From NCBI GenBank assembly GCA_964361075.1, contig CAYHZL010000037.1, positions 1 to 21,145 of the forward strand: a DNA stretch of 21,145 nt, written 5' to 3'. This document shows, piece by piece, positions 7,710-14,450 of this stretch. The notes under the pieces were generated by a model, which did not search any database, was not told the DNA's origin, and was given only the letters and a program-made list of their open reading frames with translations. The translations under genes were made by a program, and so were the position numbers. Source of the DNA: CAYHZL01 sp964361075 (GTDB lineage Bacteria; Bacteroidota; Ignavibacteria; UBA10030; UBA8401). How positions within the stretch are numbered: position 1 is the stretch's first letter; the number at the start of each line of letters is the position of its first letter.

Positions 7710-8870
7710 ATGCGTATCGGAATATTAACCGGCGGCGGAGATGTGCCGGGTTTAAATCCATGTATTAAAGAAGTCGTGCATCATGCAACCGATGCCGGCG
7801 CCGAAGTGTACGGTATTCGCCGCGGATGGGGCGGCTTATTGAATTTTAATATCGATGATGTTGAAGATCAGAAAAATTGGGTGCTTCCTCTCACCAAACA
7901 CAATACGCGAACCATTGGCCGTTCCGGCGGAACATTTCTTCATACCTCACGCACAAATCCGCAAAAAGTAAAATGGTCAGACATTCCAAAATTTTTACAA
8001 GACCCGAAGAATCCGCCAAAAGAAGGAGACCCGATTGCAGATTTTACTCCGCATGTGCTGCGTGTAATTGAACATTTGAAAATTGATGTACTCATTGCCA
8101 TCGGCGGCGATGATACGCAAAGTTACGCCGTACGTTTGCATGAAGAAAAATTTCCCGTCGTTTCCATTCCGAAGACGATGGACAACGATGTGTACGGAAC
8201 CGATTACTGTATCGGATTTTCGACAGCAGTAACTCGCAGTGTGGAATTCATCACCAACTTACGAACCTCCGCCGGTTCGCACGAACGTATTGCTGTCATC
8301 GAATTATTCGGACGCAACTCCGGCGAAACATCGCTCATCTCCGCGTACCTTGCCGGTGTTGACCGCGCAATTATTTCCGAAGTGCATTTCGATCCAGAAA
8401 AACTTGCAAGCTTGTTGATGGATGATAAAAAAATAAATCCGAGCGGTTACGCAATTATGACAATCTCCGAAGGCGCACAAATAATCGGCGGCAAAGTTGT
8501 TGAATACGGGCAAGCCGACGCGTACGGGCATAAAAAACTTGGCGGCATCGGACAAATTACCGGCGACGCAATTCAAAAAATTACCGGCGCGCATATTATC
8601 AACCAACAAGTTGCGTACTTAATGCGAAGCGGCGAACCGGACGCGCTCGACAGAATGGTGGCAATGTGTTACGCCAATCTCGCAACCGATCTTGTGTTGA
8701 AAAAACATACCGGCAGAATGGTTGCCTTGCGCGATGGAAAATACACGACCATTCCTATTAAATCTATTTTGGATGGAATTAAACGCGTTGACGTGCAGGA
8801 ATTGTACGATGTCGAAAATTACCGACCGCGTGTATTCAATGTGATCGGCAAGCCGATGTTTTTGTATTAG
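7710..8870 (+). CDS. 6-phosphofructokinase, pyrophosphate-type signature
   Basis: 386 residues of the PfkA superfamily, phosphorylating fructose 6-phosphate to the 1,6-bisphosphate in glycolysis. Features: ILTGGGDVPGLNPCIKEVV at the N-terminus (phosphate-binding loop), IAIGGDDTQSYA, the catalytic PKTMDNDVYGTDYCIGFSTA, and the sugar-phosphate segment ELFGRNSGETSL. ATP-dependent enzymes have GGDGS and PGTIDND. Asp in GGDD and Lys in PKT are the residues associated with pyrophosphate use, so PPi is the likely donor; this is inference from established signatures. The ATG at 7710 follows GAAAGGA (7694-7700) at 9 bases and starts exactly at the Rossmann-like strand MRIGILTGGG. The gene is monocistronic, bounded by repeat copies C and D. 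Confidence 0.9.
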   Translation: MRIGILTGGGDVPGLNPCIKEVVHHATDAGAEVYGIRRGWGGLLNFNIDDVEDQKNWVLPLTKHNTRTIGRSGGTFLHTSRTNPQKVKWSDIPKFLQDPKNPPKEGDPIADFTPHVLRVIEHLKIDVLIAIGGDDTQSYAVRLHEEKFPVVSIPKTMDNDVYGTDYCIGFSTAVTRSVEFITNLRTSAGSHERIAVIELFGRNSGETSLISAYLAGVDRAIISEVHFDPEKLASLLMDDKKINPSGYAIMTISEGAQIIGGKVVEYGQADAYGHKKLGGIGQITGDAIQKITGAHIINQQVAYLMRSGEPDALDRMVAMCYANLATDLVLKKHTGRMVALRDGKYTTIPIKSILDGIKRVDVQELYDVENYRPRVFNVIGKPMFLY

Positions 8871-8876
8871 TATTTT

Positions 8877-9035
8877 GTAACTACTCAGCCATCGAAACTG
8901 AATCAATGGAATGATGTCTGACGGTGTTTCCCAACCGTCTGACATCATAAGTAAAACGTCAGACACAAAAAAACGTGTCAGATTCGCCGCGGCGAATCCA
9001 TTAATGAAATTGCAAAAAAGACGCTAAGTAGTTAC
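8877..9035 (+). mobile_element. Copy D of the GTAACT-TIR family with a different interior
   Basis: 159 bp from gtaactactcagcc to acgctaagtagttac, the same terminal inverted repeats as copies A-C. The interior is unrelated to B and C. It has a hairpin with gatgtctgacggt / accgtctgacatc arms (about 8914-8946), a gtcagacac/gtgtcaga pair, and an 18-base perfect palindrome gattcgccgcggcgaatc (8981-8998). The flanks agtatttt and agtttttt could be an 8-base target duplication with one mismatch. It begins 7 bases after the phosphofructokinase stop and may serve as its terminator. Confidence 0.78.
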
Positions 9036-9066
9036 AGTTTTTTTACTGCATCTAATTTCTTCACAC

Positions 9067-9103
9067 AAACCTGTCAGGTCTTTAAGACCTGACAGGTTTT
9101 TTT
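9067..9103 (+). terminator. Palindromic acctgtcaggtc repeat / terminator
   Basis: Arms aaacctgtcaggtc (9067-9080) and gacctgacaggttt (9086-9099) are perfect, with a 5-base loop and a run of Ts after. The acctgtcaggt palindrome is a dispersed repeat common in Bacteroidota-type genomes. Here it would work as a rho-independent terminator for phosphofructokinase transcripts. Confidence 0.75.
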
Positions 9104-9154
9104 ATTCTACTCTTTTTCTGTAAAAATATTTTTGCAGATGTGTTGTAGTACAAA

Positions 9155-9192
9155 AAAAGTCCCACTCAGAAATGCGTGGGACTTTTATTTTT
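9155..9192. terminator. Bidirectional rho-independent terminator
   Basis: Arms aaaagtcccac (9155-9165) and gtgggactttt (9176-9186) surround a 10-base loop, with an A run before and a T run after, so it can end transcription from both sides. It separates the plus-strand backbone genes from the minus-strand cassette array. A weaker hairpin (gttttca...tgaaaac, about 9233-9256) follows. I see no gene in 9036-9684. Confidence 0.82.
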
Positions 9193-9321
9193 ATGTAGAG
9201 AATTATATACAGACAGAGTTTGTTAAACGTCCGTTTTCAATTAGAAGACTGAAAACGAGGTAAATTTTTTTTGTTCTTCATTTCTATTCAGCCAGTTTAA
9301 GATTACACTGTCGCCAAATGC

Positions 9322-9612
9322 CCAATGCTGTCAACTTATGAATTACGACTTGCCCAAATAATTTATATGTCGCCCCTCTGTGGCTTGAAAAACTAGAACA
9401 TGGTTTTTCTACCAATATATCGTCCCTACGGGACTATTATTGGAATAAGAAAAAACGCCGTAGGCGTTCAATATTGGTAATATGGTTTTCCATGAAAGAC
9501 TTTCGCTCCGTAGGAGCGACATATATCCTTTATGGAGATGGAGATACGTCTGATCTTTCAGAAATTAATATTTGGAGATAATCGTAACTGTTTTCTTAAG
9601 TTGACAGCATTG
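9322..9612. mobile_element. 291-bp MITE inserted at an attC-adjacent leader
   Basis: The 16-base inverted repeats caatgctgtcaactta (9323-9338) and taagttgacagcattg (9597-9612) bound it. The direct repeat cgccaaatgc flanks it at 9312-9321 and 9613-9622. An uninterrupted relative of the target, with cgccaaatgc followed at once by ttgcaggtaacgttt, lies at 10423-10447. The interior has no gene but carries dispersed palindromes: tcgtccctacgggac, acgccgtaggcgtt, and a tatgtcgc... / ...gctccgtaggagcgacata pair. The 10-base duplication and the ends resemble IS4-type elements, but that assignment is a guess. A transposase would be supplied in trans. Confidence 0.85.
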
Positions 9613-9626
9613 CGCCAAATGCTTGC

Positions 9627-9690
9627 AGGTAACGTTTCGGGGATTAATGAAGTTAGCTGTAGTCCTGCTTTCGCCACGAAGTCGTTACGC
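9627..9690 (-). other. attC-like site of the HigB-HigA cassette
   Basis: Read on the minus strand: R'' GCGTAAC (9690-9684), inner arm GACTTCG, then CCCCGAAAC and R' GTTACCT (9633-9627), about 64 bp in all. TGCxxGTAACGxxTTCG on one side pairs with CGAAxxCGTTACxxGCA on the other. The HigA stop codon TAA is inside R'', a frequent arrangement in integron cassettes. Confidence 0.65.
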
Positions 9691-9993
9691 AATGAGTAAG
9701 CTAATCCGTCTGCCAAGCCCATCTTCAAAAATTCTGTAAAGTGTTGAAAGTTGAATGTCGCACTTGCCGTTCTCAAGCCGTGAGATGTAACTTTTTTTTG
9801 TTCCAACTTTGTCAGCAAGTTGTTCCTGTGTCAAGTTAGCTTTTCGTCTTGCATCTTTGAGTGTTTCGCTTATAACGAAATACTGTGCTTTTTCTTCAAA
9901 CTCATCACGCTTTTTAGTTCCAATTTTTCCGTATTGGATATCTAAAATTTCGTCAAAGTTTTTAGCGTTTCTTATTGCTTTGTTTTTTTTCAT
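9685..9993 (-). CDS. higA: HigA-like XRE-family antitoxin
   Basis: 102 residues. The C-terminal half is a Cro/C1-type helix-turn-helix: TLKDARRKANLTQEQLAD, then KVGTKKSYISRLENG and DIQLSTLYRIFEDGLG. In HigA-type systems the antitoxin binds the toxin and also represses the operon. The gene overlaps the 3' end of the toxin gene by 32 bases, and the toxin-first order fits HigBA. Its TAA lies in the cassette's attC-like site. Toxin-antitoxin pairs are frequent passengers of large cassette arrays, where they resist cassette loss. The family is solid; the symbol is assigned by context. Confidence 0.82.
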   Translation of the reverse strand: MKKNKAIRNAKNFDEILDIQYGKIGTKKRDEFEEKAQYFVISETLKDARRKANLTQEQLADKVGTKKSYISRLENGKCDIQLSTLYRIFEDGLGRRISLLIA

Positions 9994-10339
9994 TCTGTTT
10001 GTCTTTTAAAGTGAAATATTCTTGTTTGAGTTTCTCTGCTAATTCAATTTCCTGTTTCGGTGTCTTCTGAGTTTTCTTTTGAAAGGCGTTGAACAACACA
10101 ACTAAGTTGCCTCTGTCAAAGCAGCAGAATATTCGGTACATGTTGCTGCCAACTTCAACTCTGATTTCATAAAGTCCGTCTGTTCCTTCAATGTGCTTCA
10201 GAAATTTTTCCGAAACCTTGTCCACCGTTTTGATAACACGAAACACATAGCCAATTTTTTCTTTCACGTTATCATTTACTTCTAAGTAAAAGTTCTGGAA
10301 GTAATGTCCGTGGAATATGATTTGTCGTTCTGTTGTCAC
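9962..10339 (-). CDS. higB: HigB/RelE-like toxin (phage Gp49-like)
   Basis: 125 residues of the RelE/HigB (Gp49-like) fold, ribosome-dependent mRNA endonucleases. The core YEIRVEVGSNMYRIFCCFD, then LVVLFNAFQKKTQKTPKQEI, is the family hallmark, with Arg, Lys and Gln residues of the usual active region. It ends in a Lys-rich tail. The frame is open up to 10411, but that part is cassette leader sequence; the GTG at 10339 (MTTERQIIFHGHYF) is the best match to family N-termini. No clear ribosome site precedes it, so the start is uncertain. It pairs with the downstream XRE gene. Confidence 0.82.
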   Translation of the reverse strand: MTTERQIIFHGHYFQNFYLEVNDNVKEKIGYVFRVIKTVDKVSEKFLKHIEGTDGLYEIRVEVGSNMYRIFCCFDRGNLVVLFNAFQKKTQKTPKQEIELAEKLKQEYFTLKDKQNEKKQSNKKR

Positions 10340-10436
10340 GGCATAAAGATAACTTAAAAGTGAACAAAAAACAAGTCCGTAAAAAAAATGATTAGAACCA
10401 CGAAAGCTCAAACTTACACTATCGCCAAATGCTTGC

Positions 10437-10458
10437 AGGTAACGTTTAGCGGCAGCAA
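10437..10458 (-). other. Degenerate attC remnant after the beta-lactamase gene
   Basis: On the minus strand, a few bases after the stop, TTGCTGCCGCTAAAC is followed at once by GTTACCT. TTGCTGC..CTAA complements the cassette's own first bases (TTAGCAGCAA), as an R'' box should. CGCTAAAC-GTTACC matches the L'-R' end of neighbouring sites. The middle of the site is missing, so this looks like an attC shortened by deletion and probably unable to recombine normally. Confidence 0.5.
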
Positions 10459-10461
10459 TTT

Positions 10462-11268
10462 TTATTTCTTCGTTAGTTTTAAGTTGTCAAGTATTAAGTA
10501 CACAATTTCTATTCGTGATTTTACAAAATCTTTGTTGTTAAGGTCATTTGTCTGTACACAGTTAGCGAAGTAATAAACATTGTTTTTAATTTCAAGGTAA
10601 CCTACATACCAACCAATGTCTTTATTATCTTGTCCACCCCAACCGCTTTTTGCTCTCACAACATAATCCAAAGTATCTTTCGCAATCATTATTTTTTTAA
10701 CGATGTCCATTGACCGTTGTGAAAAAGGAAGGTTGTTGTCGTGAAGCTTTTTTAAAAAATCAATTTGTTGTTGTGGTGAAATCCGAAGTCCGCCAGTTAG
10801 CCAAAATTCGTCAATACCGCCTGAAGTGTCTGCGTTACCATAGTTGGCTTTGTCAAGCCAATATTTCATTTTCTGTCCGCCTACGCGTCTTACAAGTTCT
10901 TGATAATACCAAACGGTTGAGTTTTTAAATGCCGTTTTTAAATCGTGGTCGCTGTTCCAATTCGGGATTTTTCGGGTTACGCTATCCCAGGTAATTACAA
11001 AATTTTCGTCTTTTATTACACCCGTCTCAAGTCCGATAAGTGAATTGCAAATTTTAAAAGTTGAAGCAGGTGTAAATGTCTGCTTAGTCTGTTTTTGATT
11101 GTAAAAAATGTATTTGTCATTTTGTTGGTCGTAAAGCACAAAAGAACCTTCAACATTAAATTGATCGTAATACTTTTTAAAGTCGTCCCGAACTTCATCC
11201 GTCTGTTTTTGGTTGCAACTTGTCAGTCCGAAAACCGCCAAAGTCATTAGTAAAATTGTCTGTTTCAT
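10462..11268 (-). CDS. Class D (OXA-type) beta-lactamase, lipoprotein
   Basis: 268 residues from the ATG at 11268. The signal peptide ends in the lipobox LTSC (MKQTILLMTLAVFGLTSCNQ), so the enzyme is probably lipid-anchored in the periplasm. Class D motifs are complete: PASTFKI with the acylated Ser and the carboxylatable Lys (S-x-x-K), ANYGN (Y-G-N), and AKSGWGG (K-S-G). It hydrolyses beta-lactams through an acyl-enzyme; the spectrum cannot be read from sequence. Alternative starts at 11274 (ATG) and 11277 (GTG) add a few residues. The start lies about 20 bases from the cassette boundary, typical of integron genes with little 5' leader. Low-GC codon use matches the neighbouring cassettes. 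Confidence 0.88.
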   Translation of the reverse strand: MKQTILLMTLAVFGLTSCNQKQTDEVRDDFKKYYDQFNVEGSFVLYDQQNDKYIFYNQKQTKQTFTPASTFKICNSLIGLETGVIKDENFVITWDSVTRKIPNWNSDHDLKTAFKNSTVWYYQELVRRVGGQKMKYWLDKANYGNADTSGGIDEFWLTGGLRISPQQQIDFLKKLHDNNLPFSQRSMDIVKKIMIAKDTLDYVVRAKSGWGGQDNKDIGWYVGYLEIKNNVYYFANCVQTNDLNNKDFVKSRIEIVYLILDNLKLTKK

Positions 11269-11283
11269 TGTCATCACATTGTT

Positions 11284-11424
11284 GCTGCTAACGGTTTGCG
11301 GGTTTATGAAGTGCGGGATTTAAAAGCACTTACCTGTCCGTCAGCACAAAGATAATTAAAAGCACAAAAGTTTGATGAACCACGAAACCTCGCATTTTCT
11401 TAAACCCGCTGTTAGTGGCTGCCC
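11284..11424 (-). other. attC-like site between racemase and beta-lactamase cassettes
   Basis: About 141 bp. On the minus strand: GGGCAGCCACTAAC (R'') AGCGGGTTTA ... TAAACCCGCAAACC GTTAGCAGC (R'). The AGCGGGTTTA/TAAACCCGC arms are perfect. The interior (tgcgggatttaaaagcact, cctgtccgtcagcacaaag) closely resembles that of the site at 14306-14450, so these two sites form one VCR-like family. Confidence 0.72.
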
Positions 11425-11448
11425 TTATGTCTTTTCGATGCAATATTT

Positions 11449-12138
11449 TCATTGAAGTGCAAAATCAACTGCAGATTTAGAATGAATTTCAGTCGTGTCG
11501 AAAACAGTTACGTTACACTCCACTTTTTTAATAAGTAAAGTAATTTCTGTGCAGCCAAATATAATGCCTTGAGCTCCTTCCTTCTGTAATTTTTCAATTA
11601 TGTCAAGATATTTATTCTTTGTTTCATTCTTAAAAACTCCTTTTGTTAATTCATCAAAAATGGATGAATGAATAAAATCCCTGTCCGCATTGTCGGGAAT
11701 AAAAGTTTGGATGCCATATTTGGAAAGTCGGTCTTTAAAAAAAGAGTGTTCCATTGTAAATTTTGTTCCGAGCAATCCAACTTTACTGATATTTTGTTTT
11801 ACAATTTCTTTGGCGGTTTCTTCTGTTATGTGAATGAGAGGAATTTTTATTTTTTGTTGAATAATATCGGCAACGAGATGTGGTGTATTCGTGCACATTA
11901 TTATACATTCCGCTCCTGCATTTTCAAGCCGCACGGCAATATCTGATAACATATTTTCTATTTGTTTCCAGTCGTTTGCAGCTTGAAGAGTTTTGAATTC
12001 ATTAAAGTTGACAGAGTAAAGAAGAAGTTTAGCAGAGTTTGCTCCACCCAGACGTTCATTAGTGAGTTGGTTAATTGTCCTGTAATAAATCTCAGTCGAA
12101 AGCCAACTCAATCCACCGATAAGTCCTAATGTTTTCAT
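11449..12138 (-). CDS. Aspartate/glutamate racemase family protein
   Basis: 229 residues of the PLP-independent Asp/Glu racemase superfamily (YgeA/RacX-like). It begins MKTLGLIGGLSWLSTEIYY, the usual nucleotide-like loop of the family. Both catalytic cysteines are visible, in CIIMCTNTPHLVAD (near residue 82) and IIFGCTEITLL (near residue 196). The reaction is interconversion of L- and D-amino acids by two-base chemistry; substrate is unknown, and some members are broad-specificity. Length matches the family. It starts 23 bases after the thioredoxin-like gene, suggesting one transcript, and is last in its cassette before the attC-like site. Confidence 0.87.
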   Translation of the reverse strand: MKTLGLIGGLSWLSTEIYYRTINQLTNERLGGANSAKLLLYSVNFNEFKTLQAANDWKQIENMLSDIAVRLENAGAECIIMCTNTPHLVADIIQQKIKIPLIHITEETAKEIVKQNISKVGLLGTKFTMEHSFFKDRLSKYGIQTFIPDNADRDFIHSSIFDELTKGVFKNETKNKYLDIIEKLQKEGAQGIIFGCTEITLLIKKVECNVTVFDTTEIHSKSAVDFALQ

Positions 12139-12161
12139 ATTTTTAATTTTATTGCGATTAA

Positions 12162-13154
12162 TTACTGCTCAAACTTTATTTTTGCTAAGGTTTGTTCTAA
12201 GTATTTTCCTCGCAGTTCAATTCCAATTGCTATGATTTTTCCGTCAGGATTAATCAAAATCGGGTAAGGAATTCCGCTTACATCAAACAACTTTTTTGCC
12301 TCATTGGATTTAGTTGCCTGAACATTGTGCCACGGCATTGTCCACTTATTTAGTTGAAATTTTTGTATAACATTTAATTCTTCATCCAATGAAATGCTTA
12401 AAATTTCCAATCCTTTATCATGATATTGGTTATAGATTTTATGAATGCGTGACATTTCTTCAATGCATGGCACACACCATGTCGCCCAAAAATCTATTAA
12501 CAGGTATTTGCCGTTAAATGTTTGCTGGGAAATGTTTTTTAATGAATCATTCAGCAGGTGAAATGAAAACTCCGGCACTTGCTTTCCTGTCATAATTTTC
12601 CGGTAAGGAGATAAATTCAGCTTTGCATAATTTCTTACATCAGGGTTAAAATTTTCATTCATCGCTGATATAATGTAGTTCTTGTATAGCTCATAATTAT
12701 TTGAATAACGAATCGCTATCTCCATCAAACTTGGTTCTAATGCCCACAAAGGCGACTTAGGTGAAATAGAATTTAAAGCTGAAGCAATCAGTGAAGAATC
12801 AAGCTTTAATCCGTAAATACCATAGCCAAAATCAAGATAGCTGAAGTAAAGTAAATCTATAATAAGTTGATTGGTTTCAGTTTTTAGCTGTTGATTTATA
12901 AACTTGATTTCATTTGACCAATCGTAATGGAAGTTGTCAACATTTTTTCCTGACAGCTTATATTCTTTAATGCTTTTACTGAAGCGTGACCTTCTTGCTT
13001 CAATAGAATCATACACGACATTGTATTTTTCCTGAATTGTTTTATCAGTTTTATAATATCTAAAAATGGAAAGTGTTAAACTGTCCTGCACAAATGCAAC
13101 ATGGCAAACAAAATTTAAAAAGCACAGTAAAGGGATTAATATTTTCTTTTTCAT
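12162..13154 (-). CDS. TlpA-like thioredoxin-fold protein, exported
   Basis: 330 residues. An N-terminal signal peptide or membrane anchor (MKKKILIPLLCFLNFVCHVAF) is followed by a helical region of about 160 residues of no recognised family. From about residue 195 there is an AhpC/TSA-TlpA thioredoxin domain: VPEFSF, LLIDFWATWCVPCIEEMSRI with the redox CVPC motif, and the cis-Pro region GIPYPILINPDGKII. This architecture is typical of periplasmic thiol-disulfide reductases of Bacteroidota. Partner proteins are unknown. A 134-base gap separates it from the AraC gene upstream. Confidence 0.87.
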   Translation of the reverse strand: MKKKILIPLLCFLNFVCHVAFVQDSLTLSIFRYYKTDKTIQEKYNVVYDSIEARRSRFSKSIKEYKLSGKNVDNFHYDWSNEIKFINQQLKTETNQLIIDLLYFSYLDFGYGIYGLKLDSSLIASALNSISPKSPLWALEPSLMEIAIRYSNNYELYKNYIISAMNENFNPDVRNYAKLNLSPYRKIMTGKQVPEFSFHLLNDSLKNISQQTFNGKYLLIDFWATWCVPCIEEMSRIHKIYNQYHDKGLEILSISLDEELNVIQKFQLNKWTMPWHNVQATKSNEAKKLFDVSGIPYPILINPDGKIIAIGIELRGKYLEQTLAKIKFEQ

Positions 13155-13288
13155 CGATATTGTTTTTTTAGTTGATTGTATGATGAACAGCAGCCATAGA
13201 GATGCATAGTTAATAGCCGCAACACAAAATTAGAGATGCAGGAGAAAAGATTATAGAACGAGATTGACGGTTTGGAACGAAATTGATA

Positions 13289-14095
13289 TTATTTCGCAGA
13301 GCGATATTCAAGCGGTGTAAGACCTGTTTGCTTTTTAAATACTCTGTTGAAATGGCTCTGGTCGGAAAAGCCCGCTACAAAGGCAATATCGGAAAGGTCT
13401 TTATCAGTGTGCTTCAGCATATAACAAGATTGTTTGACTTTAACTTGCCTCATATATTCACCCATTGTCTGTTTGAAAATTTTTCTGAACTCACGGGCTA
13501 AATGCTCGGGTGAAACATCTGCAATCTGTGCAAGTTGTAATAAAGAGGGGTTGCTGTGATATTCATCGTTCAAATACTCGACAATTTTTTTCAGATAATA
13601 GGGAACGAAACTATTTGCAGAATTATTTCTTGAAAAACTTGCGATGATTTCTAACATCAGCCCTTCAATCATTAAAGAAGAAAGGTTGTCGTAGTTGTTT
13701 AATTCTTTATAAATTTTCAAAACTAAACTTTGTACGCAGTAATCATTTGTTTTTACATTTAAACTTAAATTCAATTTTGTTTCGACGAACTTATTAATCC
13801 AACTTTCAGAAAATTCAAGATTGAAACAAGTTGCGGAATTGTCAGGAAAATTATTGTGATGTTCGGTGTGTTGCGGATGAAAAATGACATCGCCTTTTGA
13901 ACAAGTAAAATCATTTCGAATGGAGTGTTCAGAATAATTTCCATTAAGTACATAACAGAAATACGGATTAGAATGATGATGTAAAGGCAATGAGGATTTA
14001 TCTTTGTAGCAAGATTTAGAGATTATCAGCCCGCCAAGATTTAGTGACTGCACTACTTTGCCGTAATATTGTCCAGTTGAAAGTTCCATTCTCAT
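13289..14095 (-). CDS. AraC-family transcriptional regulator with cupin sensor
   Basis: 268 residues. The N-terminal half is a cupin-like ligand-binding domain with LPLHHHSNPYFCYVLNGNY and VIFHPQHTEHHNNFP. The C-terminal 100 residues hold two helix-turn-helix motifs: SLLQLAQIADVSPEHLAREF, then KQTMGEYMRQVKVKQ and DLSDIAFVAGFSDQSHFNRVF followed by KKQTGLTPLEYR, the AraC signature. It is first in the three-gene cassette and the likely regulator of the downstream thioredoxin and racemase genes. The inducer is unknown. Confidence 0.9.
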   Translation of the reverse strand: MRMELSTGQYYGKVVQSLNLGGLIISKSCYKDKSSLPLHHHSNPYFCYVLNGNYSEHSIRNDFTCSKGDVIFHPQHTEHHNNFPDNSATCFNLEFSESWINKFVETKLNLSLNVKTNDYCVQSLVLKIYKELNNYDNLSSLMIEGLMLEIIASFSRNNSANSFVPYYLKKIVEYLNDEYHSNPSLLQLAQIADVSPEHLAREFRKIFKQTMGEYMRQVKVKQSCYMLKHTDKDLSDIAFVAGFSDQSHFNRVFKKQTGLTPLEYRSAK

Positions 14096-14159
14096 TCTTA
14101 AATAAGTGAAGAATATTAGTTAAAGATACCATTTATTCTTGTCGTTTTTTTGCGTGTTG

Positions 14160-14219
14160 CGCAAAAGCAAATGTGGTGCATACCAAAATAAAAAAGAATG
14201 CACTTCTTTTGCTTTTGCG
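14160..14219. repeat. Two-step inverted repeat in the AraC cassette leader
   Basis: Perfect 12-base arms cgcaaaagcaaa (14160-14171) and tttgcttttgcg (14208-14219) enclose a second 6-base pair gtgcat/atgcac (14176-14181, 14198-14203). It lies in the 342-base gene-free stretch between the AraC start and the attC-like site. A 60-residue open frame crosses it but looks non-coding. It may fold in the mRNA leader, or be another mobile palindrome. Confidence 0.6.
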
Positions 14220-14305
14220 AAGGGATAGCCAAACGGCTTTACCAAAATTGTCATGCTGTCCTGTCCGTCTGCCTGTAAAGTTGATGGTCGTGGTGTCGTT
14301 TTTTA

Positions 14306-14450
14306 GGGTTGCCACTAATGTTTCGGGGGTTTAAGAAGTGCGGGACTAAAAAGCACTGAACTGTCCGCCAGCACTAAGTTTATTAAATGCACAACTGTTT
14401 ATATTCCTACGTCACCCGCCATAACGCAAACCCGCTGTTATGCCCAGTGC
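14306..14450 (-). other. attC-like site of the restriction-modification cassette
   Basis: About 145 bp. On the minus strand: GCACTGGGCATAAC (R'') AGCGGGTTTGCG ... CTTAAACCCCCGAAAC ATTAGTGGCAACCC. The last box has ATT in place of GTT. GCACTGGGCATAAC is the reverse complement, with one mismatch, of the start of the same cassette (GTTATGCCCAATGC at 16492-16479). The methyltransferase stop TAA is inside R''. The interior resembles the site at 11284-11424. Confidence 0.72.

Noticed and set aside
9302..9640. CRISPR-like direct repeats (cgccaaatgc copies)
   Set aside because: Only three copies at irregular distances; two are a target duplication around a MITE and the third is the matching leader of another cassette. 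No cas genes.
14133..14315. 60-codon minus-strand open frame in the AraC leader
   Set aside because: It starts at the cassette boundary and passes through a perfect hairpin; the translation has no family features.
14096..14437. Possible tRNA or riboswitch in the gap
   Set aside because: I looked for cloverleaf arms and GTTC loops and saw only the two-step hairpin and the attC-like site.
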